Positions 7,801-15,706 of a DNA stretch of 34,443 nt are shown in pieces. Source of the DNA: CALGLS01 sp047626155 (GTDB taxonomy: Bacteria > Bacteroidota > Bacteroidia > Chitinophagales > Saprospiraceae); NCBI GenBank assembly GCA_047626155.1, contig JBLHRR010000042.1, positions 1 through 34,443 of the forward strand, in the 5' to 3' direction. Positions within the stretch are counted from its first letter, which is position 1. The number at the start of each line of letters is the position of its first letter. Below the pieces are notes generated by a model, which was given only the letters and a program-made list of their open reading frames with translations, searched no databases and had not been told where the DNA came from. The translations under genes and the position numbers were made by a program.

Positions 7801-9136
7801 GAAGCGTAGGAGCTCGGTTAAGCATAACCGGGTGTCCCTTCAGAATGTTCTCTAGAATTTCCCAGATAACAGGGTCTTTACGATCTACCAATTTCTTAGC
7901 AGACTTCACTGTTTTTACAATACCACGCTCTATCAACTTTCGGATAACGAAAGGCTTAAACAACTCAGAAGCCATTCCTTTAGGAATACCACATTCGTGT
8001 AACCTCAAAGTTGGTCCTACAACGATCACTGAACGACCGGAGTAATCCACACGTTTACCCAAAAGGTTCTGACGGAAACGTCCTTGCTTACCTTTCAGAA
8101 TATCACTCAATGATTTTAACGCACGCCCACCCTCTGCTTTTACTGCATTTGATTTACGAGAGTTGTCAAACAAAGAGTCAACAGCTTCCTGTAGCATTCT
8201 CTTCTCATTTCGAAGAATTACTTCAGGAGCTTTTATTTCTAATAATCTTTTCAGACGATTGTTACGGATGATTACACGACGGTATAAATCGTTCAAATCC
8301 GAAGAAGCAAATCGACCACCATCCAATGGTACCAAAGGACGTAATTCCGGCGGTACAACTGGTAGGTATTGAATCACTGCCCATTCCGGACGATTATCCA
8401 TACGTGTTTGTCCATCACGGAAAGATTCAACAACACGTAGACGCTTCAATGCTTCTGACTTACGTTGCTGAGAGGTTTCGTTAGCTGCCTGGTGACGCAA
8501 TTGATAAGAGAGTTCATCCAATTTCAAACGCATCAACATAACACGAACCGCATCGGCTCCCATCATGGCGATAAACTTGTTTGGATCATCATCTTCCAAC
8601 TGCTGGTTTTCTTTAGGCAGTGAGTCGAGGTGCTCCAGATAATCTTCCTCTGTTAACAGATCAAGATTATCAACAGTACCATCCATTGCTCCTGCATTGA
8701 TTACAACATAACGCTCGTAATAAACGATAGCTTCCAATTTCTTGGAAGACAAACCGAGCAGGTAACCAATCTTGTTAGGAAGAGATTTGAAGAACCAAAT
8801 GTGAACGACAGGCACTACCAATTTGATGTGTCCCATACGCTCTCGTCGTACTTTCTTCTCTGTTACCTCTACTCCACAACGATCACAAACGATTCCTTTA
8901 TATCGAATTCTTTTATACTTACCACAGTAACATTCGTAATCCTTTACAGGTCCGAATATACGTTCACAGAACAAACCATCTCTTTCTGGTTTATAAGACC
9001 GATAGTTAATGGTTTCCGGTTTTAAAACTTCTCCAAAAGAACGCTCCAGGATATCATCCGGGGAGGACAGGCTGATTGTTATACAATCAAAATGCTTTTG
9101 CTGAGGGAGTGTTTTTTGATTATTTTTAAAAGACAT
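4811..9136 (-). CDS. rpoC: DNA-directed RNA polymerase beta' subunit
   Basis: The 1441-residue catalytic subunit of RNA polymerase. It contains the N-terminal zinc ribbon (CYCGKYKR ... CDRCGVEV). The absolutely conserved NADFDGD at residues 474-480 has three aspartates that hold the catalytic magnesium. The second zinc site begins at about Cys898 (CETKRGVCTKCYGK). The bridge-helix/trigger-loop region is near GARGSKQQIKQLCGLRGLM and QSIGEPGTQLTLRTFH. Length is normal for Bacteroidota. It is the last gene of the - strand ribosomal/RNA polymerase block, 108 bases after rpoB, and ends at a strong hairpin terminator. Confidence 0.99.
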   Translation of the reverse strand: MSFKNNQKTLPQQKHFDCITISLSSPDDILERSFGEVLKPETINYRSYKPERDGLFCERIFGPVKDYECYCGKYKRIRYKGIVCDRCGVEVTEKKVRRERMGHIKLVVPVVHIWFFKSLPNKIGYLLGLSSKKLEAIVYYERYVVINAGAMDGTVDNLDLLTEEDYLEHLDSLPKENQQLEDDDPNKFIAMMGADAVRVMLMRLKLDELSYQLRHQAANETSQQRKSEALKRLRVVESFRDGQTRMDNRPEWAVIQYLPVVPPELRPLVPLDGGRFASSDLNDLYRRVIIRNNRLKRLLEIKAPEVILRNEKRMLQEAVDSLFDNSRKSNAVKAEGGRALKSLSDILKGKQGRFRQNLLGKRVDYSGRSVIVVGPTLRLHECGIPKGMASELFKPFVIRKLIERGIVKTVKSAKKLVDRKDPVIWEILENILKGHPVMLNRAPTLHRLSIQAFQPVLIEGKAIQLHPLVCGAFNADFDGDQMAVHVPLSHAAILEAQVLMLAAHNMLNPQDGSPITLPSQDMVLGLYYLTKERKHSKERAVKGEGSIFYSPEEVNIAYNEGQVDLHAAIKVRVNTVELDGTPVTKRIDTTVGRIIFNGAVPKTVPYVNELLTKKNLKKVISDILDMTNFNVVATMLDKIKELGFYWSFKGGLSFNLGDLINPTMRESTLNAAQAEVDEVWDNYNMGLITNNERYNQIIDKWTFADNRITDGLMKELAAHKQGFNSVYMMLDSGARGSKQQIKQLCGLRGLMAKPRKSGDTGGAIIENPILSNFLEGLSVLEYFISTHGARKGLADTALKTADAGYLTRRLVDVSQDVVIIDEDCDTLRGIETTSLKDNDKVIQNLADRIKGRFTLHDILHPETDEVILASGEYISETQAKYIESVEVEAVTIRSVLTCETKRGVCTKCYGKNLASGRIAEQGDAVGIIAAQSIGEPGTQLTLRTFHVGGIASVSKQENQFVTKSNGVIEFDGIRTTPSVDDKGKNIQIVLSRAGEIRILDAENNNKILSSTHIPYGATLNVKNKAKVKKGDVVCEWDPFNAVIVSEHAGIAQFEAVQEGQTFRVEKDDQTGYAEKVIIESKNKRMIPSIKIVNPDGDELISYNLPVGSYISIDDGAKIQSGQSIAKIPRSLGKIQDITGGLPRVTELFEARNTSNPATPAEIDGVVSFGKIKRGNREVFVTDEKTGQIRKYLIGLSKHILVQQGDFVRAGLPLSDGAIAPRDILNIKGPFAVQYYLVNGVQEVYRSQGININDKHIEVIVRQMMRRVQIEDAGDTTFLEGEAAEKYDFLEQNNWIFDKKFIEDPGDSAKLKPGQLVTLRQLREENSFLKRNDKKPVVYRDAVPATSKPILQGITRSSLGTSSWISAASFQETTKVLSSAAIAAKQDFLLGLKENVIVGKRIPAGTGARKYDRLFVSHREVYEANRTRMEQLEEVEELGSEI

Positions 9137-9176
9137 ATGTTATTACATTTAAAAATGTCAACAATTGATTGGGTTG

Positions 9177-9217
9177 GTATGGCCGCATCACTTTCGTAAA
9201 AAAACGATGCGGCATAC
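9177..9217 (-). promoter_or_regulatory. Inverted repeat in the rpoB-rpoC spacer
   Basis: GCCGCATC (9182-9189) and GATGCGGC (9206-9213) form a perfect 8-bp inverted repeat. An alternative pairing with one bulged base adds GTATG/CATAC (9177-9217). No strong U tract follows on the - strand, so a processing site or weak attenuator is more likely than a terminator. The function is not shown. Confidence 0.45.
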
Positions 9218-9244
9218 TTACTTTATCTTTAAGATTAGAGCGTA

Positions 9245-12200
9245 CTAATCAAACTTTATATCAAGGGCCAAACCACGAAGTTCGTGTACTAATACATTGA
9301 ATGACTCCGGAATGTTTGGCTCTGGCAAATTGTCTCCTTTGACAATTGCTTCATAAGCTTTCGCACGTCCAAGAATATCATCCGACTTAATAGTCAACAA
9401 CTCCTGTAGGATATTAGATGCACCGAATGCCTCTAGTGCCCATACCTCCATCTCACCAAAACGCTGACCACCAAACTGTGCTTTACCACCTAATGGTTGC
9501 TGCGTAATCAATGAGTACGGTCCGATGGAACGAGAGTGCATCTTGTCATCTACCATGTGTGATAGTTTCAACATGTAAATCACCCCTACCGTTGCTTCCT
9601 GATGGAAACGATCTCCGGTTTCACCATCGTACAAGTAGGCTTGTCCTAAACTAGGTAACTCTGCTCTTTGAATGTACGCCTCAATCTCATCGGCTTTCGC
9701 CCCATCAAAGATTGGTGTACCGAACTTCATTCCTAATTTTTCACCTGCCCAACCTAATACCGTTTCGAAAATCTGTCCCAGGTTCATACGCGATGGTACC
9801 CCCAATGGATTAAGTACGATATCTACTGGTGTTCCGTCTTCAAGGAAAGGCATATCTTCCTGACGTACGATACGAGATACAATCCCCTTGTTACCGTGAC
9901 GTCCTGCAAGCTTATCCCCTACTTTCAACTTACGCTTCTTAGCGAGGTAAACTTTAGCTAACTTCAATACACCTGCTGGCAACTCATCACCAATACTAAT
10001 GTTGAATTTCTCACGCTTGTAACGACCGATTTCTTCGTTGAGTTTGATGCTGTAGTTGTGTAACAAACGAGCTATCAACGAATTAATAGCGGTATCATCA
10101 GTCCAGTTACTATAATCAACCGTGCTGAAATCAAGCTTCTTAAGTATCACTGGAGAGAATTTGGTTCCTTTAGAAATCAACTCCTCGTTGTAGATACTTT
10201 TCACACCTTGAGATACCTTACCTTTTATCAGGTGAAATAATTTATCAATAAGAATGGTCTTCAATTCATTTACAGCAATAGCGTGCTGATCGTCTTGCTT
10301 CATCAACAAGTCTTTCTCCTGCGCTTTTTGCTGCTTATCTTTTTTCGCTCTGGCAAACAACTGCTTGTTGATGATCACCCCTTTCGTTGATGGAGGCGCT
10401 TTCATAGAAGCATCTTTTACGTCACCCGCTTTATCTCCGAAGATCGCTCTCAATAACTTCTCTTCCGGTGTTGGATCGGATTCCCCTTTCGGAGTAATCT
10501 TTCCAATTAGGATATCACCTTCTTTAATCCATGCTCCAACTCTGATGATTCCGTTTTCGTCAAGATCTTTAGTCGCCTCTTCACTCACGTTTGGAATATC
10601 ATTCGTCAATTCTTCTTCTCCAAGTTTCGTATCTCGAACATCCAGTTCAAAGTGCTCGATGTGAAGAGAAGTGAAAACATCCTCCCGAACAACTCTTTCA
10701 GAAAGTACGATCGCATCCTCAAAGTTGTATCCTTTCCATGGCATAAAGGCCACTTTCAGGTTTTGACCTAGTGCTAATTCTCCTTTCTGTGTAGCATAAC
10801 CATCACAAAGAATAGACATCTTAGAAACACGGTCACCTTTACGCACAATTGGCTTCAGGTTAATACAAGTACCTTGATTGGTACGAACGAATTTAGTCAA
10901 TCGGTAAGTCTTCTTATTGTCTTCGAAAGAAACCAACTGATCTTCTTCTGTTCTATCGTATCGGATAACAATTTCGTTTGCATCTACATATTCAACAACA
11001 CCATCTCCCTCTGCGTTGATCAACATACGAGAATCTTCCGCTACTTTCGCTTCCAAGCCAGTTCCAACGATTGGAGAAGTAGGCTTAATCAAAGGTACGG
11101 CCTGACGCTGCATGTTGGATCCCATCAAGGCACGGTTGGCATCATCATTTTCTAAGAAAGGAATCAATGAAGCAGAAACCCCAACAATCTGGTTAGGTGC
11201 TACATCCATGTATTCAATTTCTTCCGGTTGTAACACCGGGAAATCACCATGCTCTCTACACTTTACACGATCAGAAAGGAATGCTCCTTTTTCATCAAGT
11301 AGTGCATTGGCCTGTGCAATCTTTTTATAATCTTCTCCTTCAGCAGAAAGGTATAAAGCTTCGGTCTTCATTTCCACCTTACCGTTCTTAACGATACGGT
11401 ATGGTGTTTCCAAGAAGCCCATTTTATTAATCTTCGCGTGTACACAAAGCGTAGAGATCAAACCAATGTTTGGTCCCTCCGGTGTCTCAATCGTACAAAG
11501 ACGACCGTAGTGAGAGTAGTGAACATCACGCACCTCAAAACCTGCACGCTCTCTAGAAAGTCCCCCTGGTCCTAGTGCAGAAATACGACGCTTGTGGGTG
11601 ATTTCTGAAAGAGGGTTCGTTTGATCTAAGTACTGAGACAACTGACTGGTTCCGAAGAAAGAGTTAATTACAGAAGAAAGTGTCCTGGCATTAATCAAAT
11701 CAATTGGCGTAAAGACTTCATTGTCTCTTACATTCATACGCTCACGAATAGTACGTGCCATACGAGCCAAACCAACACCAAACTGTGCGTACAACTGTTC
11801 TCCAACAGAACGTACACGTCTATTACTTAAATGGTCAATATCATCAATCTCCGCTTTCTGATTCATCAAACTCACGAGGTAAGTTACGATAAGGATGATG
11901 TCTTCTTTGGTTAGTACCAAAACGTCCATCGCTATATCGTGCTTCAGTTTACGATTGATCTTGTATCGTCCAACTTCTCCAAGATTGTATCTCTTGTCTG
12001 AGAAGAATAATTTATCAATAATACCACGAGCTGTTTCTTCATCCGGTGGATCAGTACCTCTCAATTGCTTGTAGATATACTGTACGGCTTCCATTTCAGA
12101 ACTCGATGGATCTTTTTGAAGCGTATTGTAAATGATAGAGTAATCTTCGTCAATATCTTCACGCTGAAGAATAACCGTGTCGGTTTCTGCAGCTACGATT

Positions 12201-13063
12201 TGTTCGATGTTCTCTTCATTTAACTCAACATCACGTTCCAAAATAATTTCGTTACGCTCGATGGTTACCACCTCTCCTGTATCTTCATCTACAAAATCCT
12301 CTGTCCATTTACGAAGTACACGTGCGGCAAGCTTACGACCGATTGCTTTAGAGAGCTCTTTTTGCTTGGCTGGAATTTCTTCAGCTAAGCCAAACAAGTT
12401 CAAGATCGCTTTATCGGAGTCGAAACCGATGGCACGTAACAGTGTTGTTACCGGGAATTTCTTTTTACGATCGATGTACGCATACATCACCGTGTTGATA
12501 TCGGTAGCAAATTCCATCCAGGCTCCTTTAAAAGGAATAACTCTGGCGGAGTATATTTTTGTCCCGTTAGGGTGGAAGTTTTGTCCAAAGAATACTCCAG
12601 GAGAACGGTGCAACTGAGAAACGATTACACGCTCTCCTCCGTTGACTACGAATGTTCCTTTAGGAGTCATGTAAGGAATGTTTCCTAAGAATACATCCTG
12701 TACAATCGTTTCGAAATCCACGTGTTCCTCATCGTTACAAGACAAACGAAGTTTTGCCTTAAGTGGAACACTATAGGTTAACCCACGTTGCATACATTCT
12801 TCAATGGTGTATCGAGGAGGGTCTACAAAGTAATCCAGGAATTCGAGCACGAAAATGTTTCGAGCATCGGTGATTGGAAAGTTTTCCTGAAAAACTCGAT
12901 AAAGACCTTCTATCGTTCTATTCTCAGGAGTGGTTTCTAGTTGGAAAAACTCCTGGAATGATTTTAGTTGAATCTCGAGAAGGTCAGGGTAGGCAGCGCC
13001 CAGTTTTATCTTACCAAAACTGATTCGTTTTGATGCTGCACTGTTTGAATTGTTAGATGCCAT
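9245..13063 (-). CDS. rpoB: DNA-directed RNA polymerase beta subunit
   Basis: The 1272-residue beta subunit of RNA polymerase. The rifampicin pocket is easily recognised (FGTSQLSQYLDQTNPLSEI and ITHKRRISALGPGGL). D480, H490 and S495, which correspond to E. coli D516, H526 and S531, all carry the wild-type, sensitive residues. Other landmarks are the TPEGPNIGLI motif, the GQNLKVAFMPWKGYNFEDAI segment and, near the C-terminus, KAQFGGQRFGEMEVWALEA. It follows rplL with a 251-base spacer that contains two hairpins, and precedes rpoC. This is the standard rplL-rpoB-rpoC order. Confidence 0.99.
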   Translation of the reverse strand: MASNNSNSAASKRISFGKIKLGAAYPDLLEIQLKSFQEFFQLETTPENRTIEGLYRVFQENFPITDARNIFVLEFLDYFVDPPRYTIEECMQRGLTYSVPLKAKLRLSCNDEEHVDFETIVQDVFLGNIPYMTPKGTFVVNGGERVIVSQLHRSPGVFFGQNFHPNGTKIYSARVIPFKGAWMEFATDINTVMYAYIDRKKKFPVTTLLRAIGFDSDKAILNLFGLAEEIPAKQKELSKAIGRKLAARVLRKWTEDFVDEDTGEVVTIERNEIILERDVELNEENIEQIVAAETDTVILQREDIDEDYSIIYNTLQKDPSSSEMEAVQYIYKQLRGTDPPDEETARGIIDKLFFSDKRYNLGEVGRYKINRKLKHDIAMDVLVLTKEDIILIVTYLVSLMNQKAEIDDIDHLSNRRVRSVGEQLYAQFGVGLARMARTIRERMNVRDNEVFTPIDLINARTLSSVINSFFGTSQLSQYLDQTNPLSEITHKRRISALGPGGLSRERAGFEVRDVHYSHYGRLCTIETPEGPNIGLISTLCVHAKINKMGFLETPYRIVKNGKVEMKTEALYLSAEGEDYKKIAQANALLDEKGAFLSDRVKCREHGDFPVLQPEEIEYMDVAPNQIVGVSASLIPFLENDDANRALMGSNMQRQAVPLIKPTSPIVGTGLEAKVAEDSRMLINAEGDGVVEYVDANEIVIRYDRTEEDQLVSFEDNKKTYRLTKFVRTNQGTCINLKPIVRKGDRVSKMSILCDGYATQKGELALGQNLKVAFMPWKGYNFEDAIVLSERVVREDVFTSLHIEHFELDVRDTKLGEEELTNDIPNVSEEATKDLDENGIIRVGAWIKEGDILIGKITPKGESDPTPEEKLLRAIFGDKAGDVKDASMKAPPSTKGVIINKQLFARAKKDKQQKAQEKDLLMKQDDQHAIAVNELKTILIDKLFHLIKGKVSQGVKSIYNEELISKGTKFSPVILKKLDFSTVDYSNWTDDTAINSLIARLLHNYSIKLNEEIGRYKREKFNISIGDELPAGVLKLAKVYLAKKRKLKVGDKLAGRHGNKGIVSRIVRQEDMPFLEDGTPVDIVLNPLGVPSRMNLGQIFETVLGWAGEKLGMKFGTPIFDGAKADEIEAYIQRAELPSLGQAYLYDGETGDRFHQEATVGVIYMLKLSHMVDDKMHSRSIGPYSLITQQPLGGKAQFGGQRFGEMEVWALEAFGASNILQELLTIKSDDILGRAKAYEAIVKGDNLPEPNIPESFNVLVHELRGLALDIKFD

Positions 13064-13114
13064 TTCAGTATAGTTTAGTTTTTTCTCCGGAAGTTTAGTA
13101 AGGCCGAAAATTTT

Positions 13115-13137
13115 GAAAGCTTAGGATGTCAGCTTTC
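13115..13137 (-). promoter_or_regulatory. Hairpin just upstream of rpoB
   Basis: GAAAGCT (13115-13121) and AGCTTTC (13131-13137) are perfect inverted repeats with a 9-base loop, ending about 50 bases before the rpoB start. It is followed by no U tract. It may be part of the rpoB leader. Confidence 0.35.
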
Positions 13138-13187
13138 ATGTTTGGCTATCGTCTAAGTCGTTGAAAATCTATATAATTTACGACAAC

Positions 13188-13220
13188 AGGCCTAGCCAAT
13201 TCTAAGAATTGACTAAGCCT
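13188..13220 (-). promoter_or_regulatory. Long hairpin in the rplL-rpoB spacer, candidate attenuator or processing site
   Basis: Bases 13188-13203 pair with 13205-13220. The stem covers 16 positions, of which the innermost must open to make a loop. Only two are not Watson-Crick (13192/13216 and 13196/13212). Both read C-A on the + strand and therefore G-U on the transcribed - strand, so the RNA stem is continuous. E. coli has an attenuator and an RNase III site in the same spacer. A similar role here is inference. Confidence 0.5.
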
Positions 13221-13314
13221 CTATCGTAATTCAGTATAAGAACAAAAGTTGCGTCATAAAGAGCTAAGGTGAATGAAGAGTGAATTGTTTAAATGTGTGC
13301 CTAATGGCAAACAT

Positions 13315-13683
13315 TTATTTCAATTCAACTTCTGCACCTGCGCCTTCTAAGTCAGCTTTGATCTTTTCAGCTTCGTCTTTAGGAACTCCTTCTTTGATAA
13401 CACCAGGAGCGCCATCAACAAGTTCTTTAGCTTCTTTCAAGCCTAAACCTAGTAAAGTCTTAACAGCCTTTACTATTTGTAGCTTACTTGCGCCAGCTGA
13501 GTTCAATACTACATCGAATTCAGTCTTTTCAGCAGCAACTTCTGCAGCTGGTCCTGCAGCTACAGCTACAGCAGCAGCTGCAGGTTCGATACCGTATTCG
13601 TCTTTTAATATAGTTGCTAACTCGCTAACGTCTTTTACTGAAAGGTTTACGAGTTGTTCTGCGAAATCTTTTAAATCTGCCAT
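13315..13683 (-). CDS. rplL: 50S ribosomal protein L7/L12
   Basis: The 122-residue stalk protein that recruits translation GTPases to the ribosome. The N-terminal dimerisation helices (residues 1-30, LKDFAEQLVNLSVKDVSELA) bind L10. An alanine-rich hinge (AAAAVAVAAGPAAEVAAEK) leads into the C-terminal domain with the conserved KTEFDVVL, KIxxVKxxxxLGLKEAKELV-like helices and EAEKIKADLEGAGAEVELK. It lies between rplJ and rpoB, as expected. Present as several copies per ribosome, it often needs higher expression, which fits the hairpins between it and rpoB. Confidence 0.99.
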   Translation of the reverse strand: MADLKDFAEQLVNLSVKDVSELATILKDEYGIEPAAAAVAVAAGPAAEVAAEKTEFDVVLNSAGASKLQIVKAVKTLLGLGLKEAKELVDGAPGVIKEGVPKDEAEKIKADLEGAGAEVELK

Positions 13684-13788
13684 GTGAACAGTTGTTTTTT
13701 TAATTTGCGATTAATAATAAATTATATCGTGCGCGTTGTCTTGGAAGCCGTACTAATATTTGAGTTGAAATAATTCAGGATTAACTCC

Positions 13789-14325
13789 TTAATTACTCTC
13801 CTCTCTTTCTTCTAATGATTTCAGCAAGCCAGATAAGATGTTTCCACCAGACTGTAGCGCGCTAATTACATTCTTTGCAGGAGACTGCAGCAAGGAGATA
13901 ATTTCTCCAATCAAATCTTCTTTAGACTTGAGGCTAGCAAGTTCCTTCAATTTATCATCGCCGAAGAAAACATCTGCGTCGATGTAAGCTGCTTTGAGGA
14001 CAGGTCTTTCACCATCTTTTCCTCTAAATTCCTCCAGGATTTTCCCTGGGAGGTTTGCTGTTTCTGAGAACATGATCGCTGTATTACCTTTGAAGGCATC
14101 ATAGATCGGTGCATAACCTTTGTCTTCAGTCTGTGCTTCGAGTGCTTTAATCGCCAGTGTATTTTTCACCACTTTGATTTGAACATCTTTTTCGAAACAC
14201 AATCTTCTGAGGTTAGAGATTTGTTCAACGGTCATACTTGAAGAATCTGTTAAGTAAAAGAACGGGCTAGTGCTAAACTGTTCCTTCAATTCCTCAATGG
14301 CTGTCGCTTTTTCTGCTCTGGTCAT
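13789..14325 (-). CDS. rplJ: 50S ribosomal protein L10
   Basis: A 178-residue protein, base of the L12 stalk, binding 23S rRNA near the GTPase centre. The N-terminal MTRAEKATAIEELKEQF and the segment LRRLCFEKDVQIKVVKNTLAIKAL are typical of L10. The C-terminal helix that carries L12 dimers ends in SGLLKSLEEREESN. It starts only 19 bases after rplA, so the long L10-binding leader known before rplJ in other bacteria has no room here. Any L10 feedback site would have to lie elsewhere, for example in the 105-base rplJ-rplL spacer. Confidence 0.98.
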   Translation of the reverse strand: MTRAEKATAIEELKEQFSTSPFFYLTDSSSMTVEQISNLRRLCFEKDVQIKVVKNTLAIKALEAQTEDKGYAPIYDAFKGNTAIMFSETANLPGKILEEFRGKDGERPVLKAAYIDADVFFGDDKLKELASLKSKEDLIGEIISLLQSPAKNVISALQSGGNILSGLLKSLEEREESN

Positions 14326-14344
14326 TGTTTAATTTTTTTATCGA

Positions 14345-15040
14345 TTACTTAATAGATTTTACGTCAATCTTTATTCCTGGACTCATTGTACTTGCTACAA
14401 CAACAGACTTCATGTAAATACCTTTTACAGTAGAAGGCTTCATCTTGATGAGCGTTCCCATTAGTTCGTTTACATTATCTGTCAACTTGTCAGCAGTAAA
14501 TGAAACTCGACCAATAGAAGAGTGAATGATTCCTGTTTTATCAACACGGAAAGATATTTTACCACCCTTTACATCTGCTACAGCAGCACCAACATTAGGC
14601 GTTACTGTACCTGTTTTAGGGTTAGGCATCAAACCACGAGGACCAAGTGTACGACCGATTCGACCTACCTGAGCCATTACGTTAGGTGTTGCAATAACAA
14701 CATCTATGTCTGTCCAGCCACCAGCTACTTTGTCGATATATTCCTTAAGGCCGACATAATCAGCACCTGCAGCTTTCGCTTCTTCTTCTTTATCAGGTGT
14801 ACAGAAAACGAGTACTTTTTTGGTTTTACCCGTACCGTGAGGAAGGTTTACCGTTCCACGCAAAGCTTGATCTGCTTTTCTAGGGTCAACGCCCAAACGG
14901 ACGTGAACGTCTACAGAAGCATCGAACTTAGTAGCTGTATTTGTTTCTTTTACAAGAGCCATGGCTTCTTGCATAGTGTACAGCTTGTCCGGGTCAACTT
15001 TGGCGTTAGCGGCTTTTCTTGCTTTTGAAAGCTTTGCCAT
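14345..15040 (-). CDS. rplA: 50S ribosomal protein L1
   Basis: A 231-residue protein of the mobile L1 stalk that helps release E-site tRNA, and in several bacteria represses its own operon. Typical features are MAKLSKARKAANAKVDPDKL at the start, DVHVRLGVDPRKADQALRGT, and the signature VGRIGRTLGPRGLMPNPKTG in the second half. It follows rplK by 112 bases instead of the few bases usual in proteobacteria. That spacer contains two hairpins that are candidates for L1 autoregulation. Confidence 0.98.
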   Translation of the reverse strand: MAKLSKARKAANAKVDPDKLYTMQEAMALVKETNTATKFDASVDVHVRLGVDPRKADQALRGTVNLPHGTGKTKKVLVFCTPDKEEEAKAAGADYVGLKEYIDKVAGGWTDIDVVIATPNVMAQVGRIGRTLGPRGLMPNPKTGTVTPNVGAAVADVKGGKISFRVDKTGIIHSSIGRVSFTADKLTDNVNELMGTLIKMKPSTVKGIYMKSVVVASTMSPGIKIDVKSIK

Positions 15041-15066
15041 TTTTTAATATTTATTAGGTTAATAAC

Positions 15067-15132
15067 GTTTCGATCCCGAATACCGGGAAGGGTCGAAACT
15101 CCCTTGGATGATAATGCCCATTGGCACTATCC
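15067..15132 (-). promoter_or_regulatory. Two hairpins in the rplK-rplA spacer
   Basis: Hairpin 1 has an outer stem GTTTCGA (15067-15073)/TCGAAAC (15093-15099) and an inner CCCG/CGGG (15075-15078/15084-15087). Hairpin 2 has GGAT/ATCC (15106-15109/15129-15132) and an inner TGCC/GGCA (15115-15118/15123-15126) with an asymmetric internal loop. They lie in the leader of rplA. Protein L1 is known to bind such stem and internal-loop structures in its own mRNA, so autoregulation is possible but unproven. Confidence 0.4.
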
Positions 15133-15152
15133 TTTTCTTTGATTGTCGTAAT

Positions 15153-15596
15153 TTAAGCATCCCAAGGAGCCGTATCCGAAACGGTCAGCCCCATAGATCG
15201 TGCTGTCCCTGCTACCATCTTCATTCCTGATTCTACAGTGAAGGCGTTAAGGTCAGACATCTTATTTTCAGCGATAACTCTGATTTGAGCCCAAGTTACG
15301 GAACCCACTTTTTGACGATTGGATTCAGGAGACCCTTTTTTAAGGTTCGCTGCTTCCATCAATTGCGTTGCAGCAGGTACTGTCTTGATAACAAAACTAA
15401 AAGATTTGTCAGTATAAACAGTAATTACTACTGGACAAAGCTGCCCGCGCCGGTCTTCTGTAGATGCGTTAAAACGCTTACAGAATTCCATAATATTTAC
15501 TCCCTTGGCACCAAGAGCTGGACCAACAGGAGGAGACGGATTCGCAGAACCTCCCCTAACTTGTAGTTTGATAAAACCACCTATTTCTTTTGCCAT
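15153..15596 (-). CDS. rplK: 50S ribosomal protein L11
   Basis: A 147-residue protein that binds the GTPase-associated region of 23S rRNA and is needed for the stringent response through RelA-type factors. The N-terminal domain shows GGFIKLQVRGGSANPSPPVG and PALGAKGVNIMEFCKRFNA, where the proline-rich turn is the thiostrepton-related site. The C-terminal domain has NKMSDLNA and a GTARSMGLTV end, all typical. It sits between nusG and rplA and has a 110-base leader with an extended inverted repeat. Confidence 0.98.
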   Translation of the reverse strand: MAKEIGGFIKLQVRGGSANPSPPVGPALGAKGVNIMEFCKRFNASTEDRRGQLCPVVITVYTDKSFSFVIKTVPAATQLMEAANLKKGSPESNRQKVGSVTWAQIRVIAENKMSDLNAFTVESGMKMVAGTARSMGLTVSDTAPWDA

Positions 15597-15641
15597 TATT
15601 CTTTCTTTTTAAATGTATAAGAGTACTTAACAAAAAACGTC

Positions 15642-15685
15642 CAGTTTTAGGGAAGCATTCAGCATAGATCTGAAAACTAAAACTG
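15642..15685 (-). promoter_or_regulatory. Stem-loop with asymmetric internal loop in the rplK leader
   Basis: A perfect 9-bp outer stem, CAGTTTTAG (15642-15650)/CTAAAACTG (15677-15685), and an inner 5-bp stem, TTCAG (15658-15662)/CTGAA (15670-15674). In the transcribed strand they are separated by a 2-base/7-base asymmetric internal loop. It ends 46 bases before the rplK start. In E. coli the L1 repressor site of the rplK-rplA operon lies before rplK, so this is a candidate L1 site. Confidence 0.45.
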
Positions 15686-15706
15686 AAAATATATCTTAAA
15701 ATTAAT

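Noticed and set aside
11550..11660. Possible rifampicin-resistance change in rpoB
   Set aside because: D480, H490 and S495 and their surroundings match the sensitive consensus.
5457..12617. Many open frames on the + strand opposite rpoB and rpoC
   Set aside because: They are antisense shadows of two highly conserved genes, with serine- and arginine-rich, low-information translations and no recognisable domains.
14326..14344. L10 leader before rplJ
   Set aside because: The rplA-rplJ gap is only 19 bases and cannot hold the known L10-binding leader.
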